Below, in pieces: positions 25,523-32,919 of a stretch of DNA of 64,000 nucleotides; within the stretch, counting starts at the first letter, position 1, and every line of letters starts with the position of its first letter. The notes beneath the pieces were generated by a model. That model ran no database searches and was not told where the DNA came from. It saw only the letters and a program-made list of their open reading frames with translations. A program made the position numbers and the translations under genes. Source of the DNA: Sphingomonas sp. Leaf34 (GTDB lineage: Bacteria; Pseudomonadota; Alphaproteobacteria; Sphingomonadales; Sphingomonadaceae); assembly GCF_001421805.1 (NCBI RefSeq), contig NZ_LMLC01000004.1, positions 434,001 through 498,000 on the forward strand. Reading direction: 5' to 3'.

Positions 25523-25915
25523 ATGGGCTTTCTCGCATCGACTTTCACGTGGTGGAACGGCGCCACCCTCGGCACCAAATTCGGCCTGCGCAGCATGGCG
25601 AAGATGGGCGAGGACGCGCTCGGCAACGTTTATTACCAGGGCGGCAAGGACACGTCAGGTAATCCGCGCCGCTGGGTGATCTATCAGGGCGCCACCGACG
25701 CGAGCCGCGTGCCGCCCGCGTGGTTCAGCTGGCTGCATCACCAGGTCGACGACGTGCCCGAGCGCGCGCTGCCGCCGGTGCGCGCGTGGCAGAAGCCGGC
25801 CGTGCCGAACATGACCGGTACCGCGCTCGCCTATCGGCCGTCGGGTGCGCTCGAAAAGGGTGGCAAGCGCGCCGCCGCGACGGGTGACTACGAAGCCTGG
25901 ACGCCCGAAGGGTGA
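25523..25915 (+). CDS. NDUFA12-type complex I accessory subunit
   Basis: A 130-residue protein of the NDUFA12/B17.2 family, an accessory subunit of alphaproteobacterial and mitochondrial NADH:quinone oxidoreductase. It has the family run with GNVYYQGGKDTSGNPRRWVI, then PPAWFSWLHHQVDD and KPAVPNMTGTALAYRPSG. It is expected at the peripheral arm near the quinone site. The neighbour is a DUF2155 protein, a frequent alphaproteobacterial pair. The stop overlaps the alternative GTG start of the next gene. Confidence 0.93.
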   Translation: MGFLASTFTWWNGATLGTKFGLRSMAKMGEDALGNVYYQGGKDTSGNPRRWVIYQGATDASRVPPAWFSWLHHQVDDVPERALPPVRAWQKPAVPNMTGTALAYRPSGALEKGGKRAAATGDYEAWTPEG

Positions 25916-25917
25916 TC

Positions 25918-26568
25918 ATGCGCTGGCTCGCCGCGGCCGTGTTGGTCGTGGTGCTGGGGGTGGGCGGCTGGTTCGGATACCGCGCGCTCACCACGCCCGT
26001 GGCGACGGTGGCTGCGGTCCAGCAGGAGCTGCCGGGCGCCGATGAGCCGGCGAATTCCTCGATCGAGACGATCGACGCCGGTGCCGCGACGATCGCCACC
26101 GGCGGCACGCCGATGGCGCAGCGCGTGGCCGTGCTCGGCCTGCTCAACAAGCGGAACGGCGAAACCCGAGCGGTGACGCTCAGGCCCGGCCAGGCGACCC
26201 GGATGGGCGATGTCGTGCTGCGGCTACGTGCGTGCGAACAGACCGCGCCATGGGAGCAGGAGCAGCTGACCGGCGCGTTCGTCCAGGTGCTGGTGCGCGG
26301 CGTCGATGCGAAATGGCGGCGGAGCTTTTCGGGCTGGCTGTACAAGGAACGCCCCGCGCTGAACGCGGTGCAGCATCCGATCTACGACGTGTGGACCAAG
26401 AGCTGCGCGATGACTTTCCCCGCGACCGGGCCCGATACGGCGCCGGTCGCCGAGGCCTTGCCCGCCAAGCGATCGAGCGCGCGGAAATCGCCTGCTGCTG
26501 CGACGCCGGCGGCCGACGACGCGGGGCCGAGCGCGCCGTCTAGCGCACCTGCCAGCAACGCTACGTAA
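25918..26568 (+). CDS. DUF2155 protein, exported
   Basis: A 216-residue protein with an N-terminal signal or anchor (MRWLAAAVLVVVLGVGGWFG) and the DUF2155 core between about 60 and 150: AVLGLLNKRNGETRAVTLRP, then LRACEQTAPWEQ and FSGWLYKERPALNAVQHPIY. The tail is Ala/Pro/Ser-rich and low in complexity. Its last 187 nt overlap the 3' end of the convergent aat gene. ATG 25918 is preferred over GTG 25912. Function of the family is unknown. Confidence 0.85.
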   Translation: MRWLAAAVLVVVLGVGGWFGYRALTTPVATVAAVQQELPGADEPANSSIETIDAGAATIATGGTPMAQRVAVLGLLNKRNGETRAVTLRPGQATRMGDVVLRLRACEQTAPWEQEQLTGAFVQVLVRGVDAKWRRSFSGWLYKERPALNAVQHPIYDVWTKSCAMTFPATGPDTAPVAEALPAKRSSARKSPAAATPAADDAGPSAPSSAPASNAT

Positions 26569-27113
26569 TCCGCGCGGTCGATCTCGATCGCGCCGAGCGA
26601 GGCGAGGTGCGAGGTCTGGAACTGGCAATCGAGCAGGGTGAACCCGCCGGCGCGCAGCCGCGCGACGAGGTGTGCCAGCGCGACCTTCGATGCGTCGGTG
26701 GCGCGGCTGACCATGCTTTCGCCGAAGAACGCGCGGCCTAGCGCCAGGCCATAGAGCCCGCCGACGAGCTTGCCGCCGTCCCAGCATTCGACCGAATGCG
26801 CGAACCCCATCGCGTGCAGCGTCTGAAAGACGCGTTCGATGCCGTCGTTGATCCATGTCTCGGGCCGGCCCTCGACGCTTTCGGCGCAGAGCTGGACGAC
26901 TCGGTCGAACGCGGTGTCGATGGTGATCTGGAACCGGTCGGCGACAATCGTCTTCCTGAGCGAGCGTGAGAGCTGGAAACCGTCGAGCGGCAGGACGGCG
27001 CGGCGGCGCGGCTCGACCCAATAGACGCTGGCGGCGTCGCGGCTGTCGGCCATCGGGAACACGCCGACCGAATAGGCGCCGAGCACGATCTGCGGATCGA
27101 GGATGTCGCTCAT
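26382..27113 (-). CDS. aat: Leucyl/phenylalanyl-tRNA-protein transferase
   Basis: A 243-residue enzyme that adds Leu or Phe to proteins with N-terminal Arg or Lys, marking them for ClpS/ClpAP degradation (N-degron pathway). It has GAYSVGVFPMADSRDAASVY, WVEPRRRAVLPLD, GLYGLALGRAFFGESM and CQFQTSHLASLGAIEI, all in family order. The C-terminus (ALDRLAG ... GPVAGKVIAQLL) is longer than in E. coli and lies antisense to the DUF2155 tail. The ATG at 27113 overlaps the stop of the ParA-like gene. Confidence 0.93.
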   Translation of the reverse strand: MSDILDPQIVLGAYSVGVFPMADSRDAASVYWVEPRRRAVLPLDGFQLSRSLRKTIVADRFQITIDTAFDRVVQLCAESVEGRPETWINDGIERVFQTLHAMGFAHSVECWDGGKLVGGLYGLALGRAFFGESMVSRATDASKVALAHLVARLRAGGFTLLDCQFQTSHLASLGAIEIDRADYVALLAGALDGALGPASSAAGVAAAGDFRALDRLAGKASATGAVSGPVAGKVIAQLLVHTS

Positions 27114-27820
27114 GCGGTAAGCGTGTGTTCGATCCGGCGCCACAGATCGGCGAACGCCTGCGCGGCGGCCGACCGGGGCGCGAACACGCCGACCGGCGCG
27201 CGCCTGACCGCCATCGCTTCGATCCCGCTGGCCATCGGAATCACCGGCCAGTCGGGGTGCCGCGCGAGTGCCTCGGCATGGAGCGCACGGCGCTTGTCGA
27301 CCATGACGTGGACGGGGAGCAGCGCGGTGCGGCCGCCGAGATGCTGGACGACCGCGTCATAGGCGCGCGTCGAGAGCGGGGAGGGGATGACGGGGATCAC
27401 GATCAGGTCGGCGGCGCGCATGACCTGGTCCGCGGTCTCGGTCAGCCCGGGCGGGCAATCGAGGATCACGCGGTCATAGCCCGCGAGCTCGCCCAGCAGC
27501 TTGGCGAGGCGCTTCTTCTTGTCGAGATCGTGGAACAGCTGGTCGAGCCCGCGCAGCGACGCGTCGGCGGCGATCAGGTCGAGATGGCGATAGGCGGTCG
27601 GCCGCGCCTGCTTGGCGACGGCGACGTCCTTCGAGAACATCGCCTGCGCCTGGTCCGCCTTGCCGGGGCCGCCGAGGACCCAGGTCGACGCGGCCTGCGG
27701 GTCGAGATCCCAGAGCAGGGTCCGCCGGGCCGATAAGGTCGCGGCGCACCACGCCAGGTTCACCGATAGCGTCGTCTTCCCGACGCCGCCCTTGAGGCTG
27801 TAGATCGCGACTGTTGCCAT
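27110..27820 (-). CDS. ParA/MinD-like ATPase, orphan
   Basis: A 236-residue deviant-Walker ATPase: IYSLKGGVGKTTLSVNLAW at residues 5-23 (signature lysine and Walker A), LLWDLDPQAASTW with the D-x-D-P-Q element, and DRVILDCPPGLTE as Walker B. No ParB partner or centromere-like repeats are close by, so a role in plasmid or chromosome segregation is not supported; such orphans can place other cell components. It is co-transcribed with aat (4-nt overlap). Confidence 0.85.
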   Translation of the reverse strand: MATVAIYSLKGGVGKTTLSVNLAWCAATLSARRTLLWDLDPQAASTWVLGGPGKADQAQAMFSKDVAVAKQARPTAYRHLDLIAADASLRGLDQLFHDLDKKKRLAKLLGELAGYDRVILDCPPGLTETADQVMRAADLIVIPVIPSPLSTRAYDAVVQHLGGRTALLPVHVMVDKRRALHAEALARHPDWPVIPMASGIEAMAVRRAPVGVFAPRSAAAQAFADLWRRIEHTLTA

Positions 27821-27867
27821 CACGCTACGGTGCCGGTCCGGGGCGGTAAGGGCAAGAGCGCGCGGCA

Positions 27868-27907
27868 CAAAGAAAAACGGCCGGCGGATGATCCGCCGGC
27901 CGTTTCA
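27868..27907 (-). terminator. Rho-independent terminator of the lipoprotein gene
   Basis: A perfect stem of about 15 bp (AAACGGCCGGCGGAT at 27875-27889 with its complement at 27891-27905) is followed, in the minus-strand direction, by a T-rich run (TTTCTTTG). It lies 40 bp past the lipoprotein stop and before the ParA-like start. Because the stem has A-rich flanks on both sides it may also work in the opposite direction. Confidence 0.85.
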
Positions 27908-27947
27908 GAAACCATCGCGATCGATGCTCGACGCGGTGCGGGTCCGC

Positions 27948-28331
27948 TTACGCGTGGCAGATCTGTGCCGACTTGCCCGGCGCGGTCAAAGTCACGCTCG
28001 TCTCGGTGCCGGTCATCGACCAGCCGCCCTCGGCGGTCTTCGGCGCGCCGGCGACGTCCGACTTGAGCGTCGTCGCGGTACCGTCCTTCTTGGTGCGGAC
28101 GACGGCCTGCTTGTCGCCCTGGAAGAACGTCACGTAGAGCAGGCTGTTGTCCTTGCAGCGCAGCGTGGCCTCGGACTTGATCGAAGGCGGCAGTTCGACC
28201 GGCGCTGCGTTGGCGAGCGTGTTCGCCATCGGATCCGGATTGGTGTCGACCACCTCGGGCGAAGCAGGCTTGGAGTTGCAGGCGGCCAGCACGAGCAGCG
28301 CGGCGGCGGCGGAGAGGGGGAGGATTTTCAT
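27948..28331 (-). CDS. Small exported lipoprotein
   Basis: A 127-residue protein. The signal MKILPLSAAAALLVLAACNS ends with the lipobox LAAC, so Cys18 would be lipidated. The mature part contains SEATLRCKDNSLLYVTFFQG and TETSVTLTAPGKSAQICHA, two cysteines that could form a disulfide. No family is recognised; it has the general shape of sphingomonad periplasmic lipoproteins of unknown function. A strong terminator follows. Confidence 0.8.
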   Translation of the reverse strand: MKILPLSAAAALLVLAACNSKPASPEVVDTNPDPMANTLANAAPVELPPSIKSEATLRCKDNSLLYVTFFQGDKQAVVRTKKDGTATTLKSDVAGAPKTAEGGWSMTGTETSVTLTAPGKSAQICHA

Positions 28332-28455
28332 AGCGGAACCTCGCTTCGCGCATGCAGCATGGAGCGTCAAGGACTATGGCCTTTCATTCATGCGGCGTTC
28401 GCCCGGCGGGTGTGTGAGCATGACGAACCGTTCTGCACGTCGGATACGCGACCGA

Positions 28456-28743
28456 CTACTTGCTGTCGGCCGTGTCGTCGCTCTCCGTCACGATGACGAT
28501 GCCGGCGATGATCGCGGCAGCGGCGAGAATCGCGACGACGAAACCACCGCCGCCCGCCAGCCTGTCGCGCGACGTCGCCTGTCCGCCGGTGCGGATCGAT
28601 TTCGCGAGCGACAGCCGCGCCGCCGACTGGCTCACTGATGCGCTAGCTGTCGTCCGAGGCGCAGTCGCGGACGGCGCCGCCATGGCAGGCGATACCGACA
28701 GCGCAGACGTCGTGATAAGCGTGGTAACTCTGGCCAGTCTCAT
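28456..28743 (-). CDS. Small exported protein with C-terminal membrane segment
   Basis: A 95-residue protein. A signal-like N-terminus (MRLARVTTLITTSALSVSPA, then AMAAPS) is followed by a Ser/Ala/Thr-rich stretch and a hydrophobic segment GGGGFVVAILAAAAIIAGIV at about 66-85, ending in an acidic tail. A GAGAGG-like ribosome binding site is 10 bp upstream of the ATG. Similar short Ala-rich exported proteins are common in sphingomonads, without known function. It diverges from cysK. Confidence 0.6.
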   Translation of the reverse strand: MRLARVTTLITTSALSVSPAMAAPSATAPRTTASASVSQSAARLSLAKSIRTGGQATSRDRLAGGGGFVVAILAAAAIIAGIVIVTESDDTADSK

Positions 28744-29001
28744 GCTGCCGTTGCCTCTCACAAGATGAGCCACGCTGTCACGCGGAAAAAGCCGGGGCAA
28801 ATAGGAATACCTGCAAACCGGTGAGGCGAGACACTTTCGGGGCAAGGCGAAGCGAGGGCAAAACTGCGTGATGCCGCGCCGGTATTGGTAGGCGGTTATT
28901 GATGGCGACGGAGGAACCGAGCTTCGCGCGCAGCGGGCGATTTGGGCGTGACAAAGTTTCGCTCGCTTGCCCGGTGCGGTCTGCGAGGCCACATAGCCGC
29001 G

Positions 29002-29970
29002 ATGCACACTATATCCGACACGCTCGCCCTGATCGGCAACACGCCGCTTGTCCGCCTGAAAGGTCCCAGCGACGCGACGGGCTGCGATATCTTCGGCAAG
29101 TGCGAATATGCGAACCCCGGCGCGTCGGTGAAGGATCGCGCGGCGTTGTTCATCGTCGAGGATGCCGAGCAACGCGGTTTGCTCCAGTCCGGCGGCACGA
29201 TCGTCGAGGGGACTGCGGGCAATACCGGGATCGGCTTGGCCTTGGTCGCCAACGCGAAGGGCTACAAGACGATCATTGTCATGCCCGAGACGCAGAGCCG
29301 CGAGAAGATGGACACGCTTCGCGCGCTGGGCGCCGAACTGGTGCTGGTGCCGGCCGCCGCCTTCTCGTCGCCATGCCATTTCGTCCATACCTCGCGGCGG
29401 ATTGCCGAGGAGACGCCGGGCGCGATCTGGGCCAATCAGTTCGATAACATCGCCAATCGCCGCGCGCACATCGTCGGCACCGCCGAGGAAATCTGGGCGC
29501 AGATGGACGGACGGATCGACGGCTTCACCTGCGCGGCGGGGACCGGCGGGACGATCGCTGGCGTCGGTCTCGGGCTGAAGGCGAAGGACGAGGCTGTCTG
29601 TATCGCGCTGAGCGATCCGCATGGTGCCGCGCTGTATAACTATTACGCGCATGGCGAGCTGAAGTCCGAGGGATCGTCGGCTGCCGAGGGGATCGGGCAG
29701 GGCCGGATCACCGCCAACCTGGAGGGCGCGCCGATTGACACGCAGTTCCGGATTTCTGACCAGGAAGGCTATGCCTGGGTCCGTCGCCTGCTCGACGAGG
29801 AGGGCCTGTGTCTCGGGTTGTCGTCGGGGATCAACGTCGCCGGGGCGGTGGCGTTGGCGAAGCATCTCGGGCCCGGCAAGCGCATCGCGACGATCCTGTG
29901 CGATACCGGATTTCGCTATCTCTCGACGCTGTACGACCCGACGTGGCGCGCGGCGAAGGGGCTTGGTTGA
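29002..29970 (+). CDS. cysK: Cysteine synthase A-type, PLP-dependent
   Basis: A 322-residue PLP enzyme that makes cysteine from O-acetylserine and sulfide. The PLP lysine is Lys44 in YANPGASVKDRAALF. The substrate loop is EGTAGNTGIGLALVANA and the phosphate-binding loop is CAAGTGGTIAGVGLGLK. The C-terminal part has EGIGQGRIT and ends with CDTGFRYLSTLY. The loop reads TAGNT where Escherichia CysK has TSGNT, so a related activity such as cystathionine- or diaminopropionate-linked synthesis is not excluded. The gene is alone; start at ATG 29002. Confidence 0.85.
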   Translation: MHTISDTLALIGNTPLVRLKGPSDATGCDIFGKCEYANPGASVKDRAALFIVEDAEQRGLLQSGGTIVEGTAGNTGIGLALVANAKGYKTIIVMPETQSREKMDTLRALGAELVLVPAAAFSSPCHFVHTSRRIAEETPGAIWANQFDNIANRRAHIVGTAEEIWAQMDGRIDGFTCAAGTGGTIAGVGLGLKAKDEAVCIALSDPHGAALYNYYAHGELKSEGSSAAEGIGQGRITANLEGAPIDTQFRISDQEGYAWVRRLLDEEGLCLGLSSGINVAGAVALAKHLGPGKRIATILCDTGFRYLSTLYDPTWRAAKGLG

Positions 29971-30029
29971 GTGGCGGCATGAGCGGGAATCGACAGAGGC
30001 GCGGTGGTCAGGTATCTTGGCGCGGCAAG

Positions 30030-30299
30030 ATGAAGTTACACCATGAACCCTCGCAAAGCCTGCAGCGCATCAAGGTCGGCATGATCGGCCTCGCCGCGGT
30101 CGTGCTGCTGATCGGATTGGCCAGCGCGATCATCGGTTCGGCGAGCCGCGAGCGGCCAGTCGCGACCGCCGGCGCTGCGCAGGCGGACGTGGTCGCGAAC
30201 ATGGGAGTTTCGAACGTCATCGATGCCAAGAGCGCGGGAGAGCCGCTGGCCGAGATGGGCGTGGCGCCGAGCGCCAATTCCCAGGCACCCGCACCGTAG
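30030..30299 (+). CDS. Single-pass membrane protein, hypothetical
   Basis: An 89-residue protein with a short basic N-terminus, one hydrophobic segment VGMIGLAAVVLLIGLASAII at residues 16-35, and a polar tail rich in Ala, Pro and Ser. This is the shape of a type II small membrane protein with an outer tail. An in-frame ATG at 29979 could extend it by 17 residues. It lies 60 bp past cysK on the same strand. No family was recognised. Confidence 0.55.
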   Translation: MKLHHEPSQSLQRIKVGMIGLAAVVLLIGLASAIIGSASRERPVATAGAAQADVVANMGVSNVIDAKSAGEPLAEMGVAPSANSQAPAP

Positions 30300-30779
30300 G
30301 TAATCCGTCCTCGTCGTGAGCTCGTGTCCGGCTTCTCCATTCAATTAACCAAAGCGCAGGGCCCGTTGGAGGGATGTGCCTCATATCCTTGCACAAAGTC
30401 CCGGCTGTCGCCAAAATGACAGTATCGACAAGGTGAGGACATCGACGGCATCGAAGGTGAGTCTGCTCGATACAGCCGCGGATGACGTCCACGGGCGCCA
30501 GCTGGTGAAGATATGGGCCTATCCCCAGATTTCCCGCATTCAGATCCCCGTTGATGCGCCGATAAAATCCGATCTGCTCGCAATTCGCTCCGAACCGACG
30601 CGCGAAACTCGTCGCAAAAACCCGAAATCCCCAAAAATCCCGTTGCGTCCCCGGACCTCTATGGTAGATGGAGGTTAATACAGGGGCACGTTCACCGTTA
30701 GCTGTTAGCGCGGTCGGATCGCGGCGAGGGCCGTGGTCCGAGATGGTGAGGCGTGTGCGCCATTTCGAAGGGTTTTGGC
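30300..30779. other. Intergenic region upstream of the dcw cluster
   Basis: No gene is supported. The region holds the main promoter(s) of the mraZ-led operon and the C-tract array listed separately. A GGAGGTTAATACAGGGG stretch near 30669 is not followed by a start. Confidence 0.5.
30621..30652. promoter_or_regulatory. Four C-tracts at about 10-bp spacing, candidate MraZ boxes
   Basis: CCC or CCCC blocks occur at 30621-30623, 30629-30632, 30639-30641 and 30649-30652, about one helical turn apart, 128-159 bp upstream of mraZ. Read on the other strand they are NGGGN elements. In Escherichia coli, MraZ binds direct TGGGN repeats with 5-bp spacers (10-bp period) upstream of mraZ and represses it, so these could be the local operator. 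The match is to spacing and GGG cores only. Confidence 0.4.
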
Positions 30780-31280
30780 GTGTCGGTACGGGGTCGCTAT
30801 CAGGGAGACGGTATCGGCCTTGTCGACGACAAGGGCCGGGTAGCCATCCCTTCGGCGCTTCGCACGACCCTTTCCGCAAATGCGCCCAAGGCGAACGGCA
30901 AGGACGGCGGGACCATCATCATCGGCGCGCATCAGAAGAATCGCTGCCTGGTGGCGTATGATCCGGGCTATGTCGACATCCTCGCCGAGCGCCTCGACCG
31001 CCGCGAATCCGAGAATACGTCCGAGAACGGCGAGTATGATTACAACATCAAGCGCGCCGCGGCATCGGGCGAAGCCGTCCCCTTCGACGGCTCCGGTCGC
31101 TTCATCATGCCCGCGTTCCCGCGCTTCTATGCAGGCATCAAGGGCCATGCGTTCTTCTATGGCGTGCTCGACTATATCGAGATCTGGGACCCCGCGACGC
31201 TGATCGCCACCGACGGCATGCCCCCCGTCGTCAAGGAAATGGCGCGCTTCTACATGGCCGAGAAGGGGATCCAGCTGTGA
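30780..31280 (+). CDS. mraZ: Transcriptional regulator MraZ
   Basis: A 166-residue protein with two SpoVT/AbrB-like repeats. The first has [16 protein letters not shown] (usual LDxKGRVxIP pattern), the second [19 protein letters not shown]. MraZ forms a ring and represses the dcw operon. GTG 30780 is chosen since it gives the normal family start; GTG 30753 would add nine residues. A purine-rich CGAAGGG lies just upstream. The stop overlaps rsmH (GTGA). Confidence 0.92.
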   Translation: MSVRGRYQGDGIGLVDDKGRVAIPSALRTTLSANAPKANGKDGGTIIIGAHQKNRCLVAYDPGYVDILAERLDRRESENTSENGEYDYNIKRAAASGEAVPFDGSGRFIMPAFPRFYAGIKGHAFFYGVLDYIEIWDPATLIATDGMPPVVKEMARFYMAEKGIQL

Positions 31281-32227
31281 GCGGTCCCGACGCGCCGCAT
31301 ATCCCCGTCCTGCTCGACGAAGTCCTGGCCGCGCTCGCCCCCGAGCCCGGTGAGACGATGGTCGACGGCACGTTCGGCGCGGGCGGCTATACACTGGCGT
31401 TGTTGAAGTCCGGTGCTCGCGTCGTCGCGTTCGATCGCGATCCCGATGCGATCGCCGCCGGCCGCGGAATCGAGGAGGCCGAAGACGGGCTGACGCTGAT
31501 CGCCGCGGACTTCTCGGCGATGGCGTCCGAGCTCGAGACGCGCGGGTTGGCGCCGGTCGATGGCGTGACGCTCGACATCGGCGTGTCGTCGATGCAGCTC
31601 GATCAGGCGGAGCGCGGCTTCTCGTTCCAGTCGGACGGCCCGCTCGACATGCGGATGGCGCAGGCCGGCATGTCGGCGGCGGACTTCGTCAACGAGGCGG
31701 ACGAGAACGAGATCGCCGACGTGCTGTATCAGTATGGCGACGAGCCCAAGTCGCGGCGCGTGGCGCGCGCGATCGTCGCGGCACGCCCGCTGACGCGGAC
31801 CGGCGAGCTGGCGCACATCGTCCGCCGCGCGCTCGGCTACAAGGCGCACGACAAGAAGGACCCCGCGACGCGCGCGTTCCAGGCGATCCGCATCCACGTG
31901 AACCGCGAGCTGGGCGAATTGGCGGACGGATTGCTGGCCGCCGAACGCGTGCTGAAGCCCGGTGGCCGGCTCGCGATCGTGACTTTCCACAGCCTCGAGG
32001 ACCGGATGGTGAAGCGCTTCCTGCGCACCCGTTCCGGAGGCTCGCCTTCAGGTTCCCGTCATCTTCCGCAGGTGAAAGCCGTTGCGGAACCTAGTTTTTC
32101 TCATGTCGGCCGCGGTGTTCGCGCCGGCGAGGCCGAGGTCGCACGCAATCCGCGCGCGCGCTCGGCGACATTACGGACGGCGCGGCGGACCTCCGCGCAA
32201 CCCTGGACGGAAGAGGTGACGACATGA
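31277..32227 (+). CDS. rsmH: 16S rRNA m4C1402 methyltransferase RsmH (MraW)
   Basis: A 316-residue SAM-dependent methyltransferase that makes N4-methylcytidine at 16S rRNA position 1402. It begins [19 protein letters not shown], carries the SAM motif [16 protein letters not shown], then [19 protein letters not shown] and the C-terminal [15 protein letters not shown]. Length is normal. GTG 31277 overlaps the mraZ stop and the TGA overlaps the ftsL ATG. Confidence 0.95.
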   Translation: MSGPDAPHIPVLLDEVLAALAPEPGETMVDGTFGAGGYTLALLKSGARVVAFDRDPDAIAAGRGIEEAEDGLTLIAADFSAMASELETRGLAPVDGVTLDIGVSSMQLDQAERGFSFQSDGPLDMRMAQAGMSAADFVNEADENEIADVLYQYGDEPKSRRVARAIVAARPLTRTGELAHIVRRALGYKAHDKKDPATRAFQAIRIHVNRELGELADGLLAAERVLKPGGRLAIVTFHSLEDRMVKRFLRTRSGGSPSGSRHLPQVKAVAEPSFSHVGRGVRAGEAEVARNPRARSATLRTARRTSAQPWTEEVTT

Positions 32228-32919
32228 CGGCGGCGTATCGGATGAAGGGTGTGGGCTGGTTCGGGGGCTGTGTCGCCGTCGTGCTCGGTTTCTACCTCGT
32301 GTCGCTGCAGGTTGCCGCCGAGCGCAAGAAGCTGGAGGCGGTCAATGGTCAGATCCGGTCAGCCGAGCGCGATATCCGCGCGTTGGAGACCGAGTTCGAC
32401 ACGCGCGGCAACCTCGCGCAGCTCGAACGCTGGAACGGCGACACGCTGGCGCTGTCGGCGCCGACCGCGGGCCAGTTCGTGGTAAGCGAGGCCGCGCTCG
32501 CGGCGCTCGACGTCGACAGCCTGCGCGCGGACGGGGTCCAGACCGCCGCGCTGCTGGTGCCGTCGGGGGCCGGGTCGGTCGTGTCCACGCCGGTCGTTCC
32601 GGTGACCGCGGCGCCCGCCGTCGTGAAGCTCGCGCCCGCGCCGGTCCAGATGGCGCAGGCGAGCGCGCCGCGCGCGATGAACGTCGCGATCCAGGCCGCA
32701 TCGAAGACCGCGCTGAAGCCGGTGGTGATCCGTGCGTCGGTGGCGACGCCGCGGTCGACCGAGGCAGCGCTCGTCCGCGCCGCCAAGACCGATCGTCTCG
32801 CGGCCGTCGCCAAGGTCCGGCCGCAGGCGGTCGCGATGCTCGACCGCAAGCTGCTGTCCGATACGACTCTGGGTGACATCATGAGCGGTGCGCGCTCCGA
32901 GAGCGGCCGGCGGCGGTGA
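32224..32919 (+). CDS. ftsL: FtsL-like divisome protein with long Ala-rich tail
   Basis: A 231-residue protein at the ftsL position. One membrane segment ([17 protein letters not shown], about 14-30) is followed by a heptad-like coiled stretch ([20 protein letters not shown]), the normal FtsL layout. FtsL joins FtsB and FtsQ to activate FtsWI. The last 140 residues are Ala/Val/Thr-rich and of low complexity, much longer than Escherichia FtsL (about 120 residues in all). Overlaps rsmH and ftsI by 4 nt each. Confidence 0.85.
   Translation: MTAAYRMKGVGWFGGCVAVVLGFYLVSLQVAAERKKLEAVNGQIRSAERDIRALETEFDTRGNLAQLERWNGDTLALSAPTAGQFVVSEAALAALDVDSLRADGVQTAALLVPSGAGSVVSTPVVPVTAAPAVVKLAPAPVQMAQASAPRAMNVAIQAASKTALKPVVIRASVATPRSTEAALVRAAKTDRLAAVAKVRPQAVAMLDRKLLSDTTLGDIMSGARSESGRRR

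Noticed and set aside
25912..25917. GTG start for the DUF2155 gene
   Set aside because: ATG 25918 is only two codons later and begins a better signal sequence. GTG remains possible because it overlaps the previous stop.
28456..29865. Extension of the small minus-strand gene to about 469 residues
   Set aside because: The extra part is antisense to cysK. Only the final 95 residues, from ATG 28743, look real.
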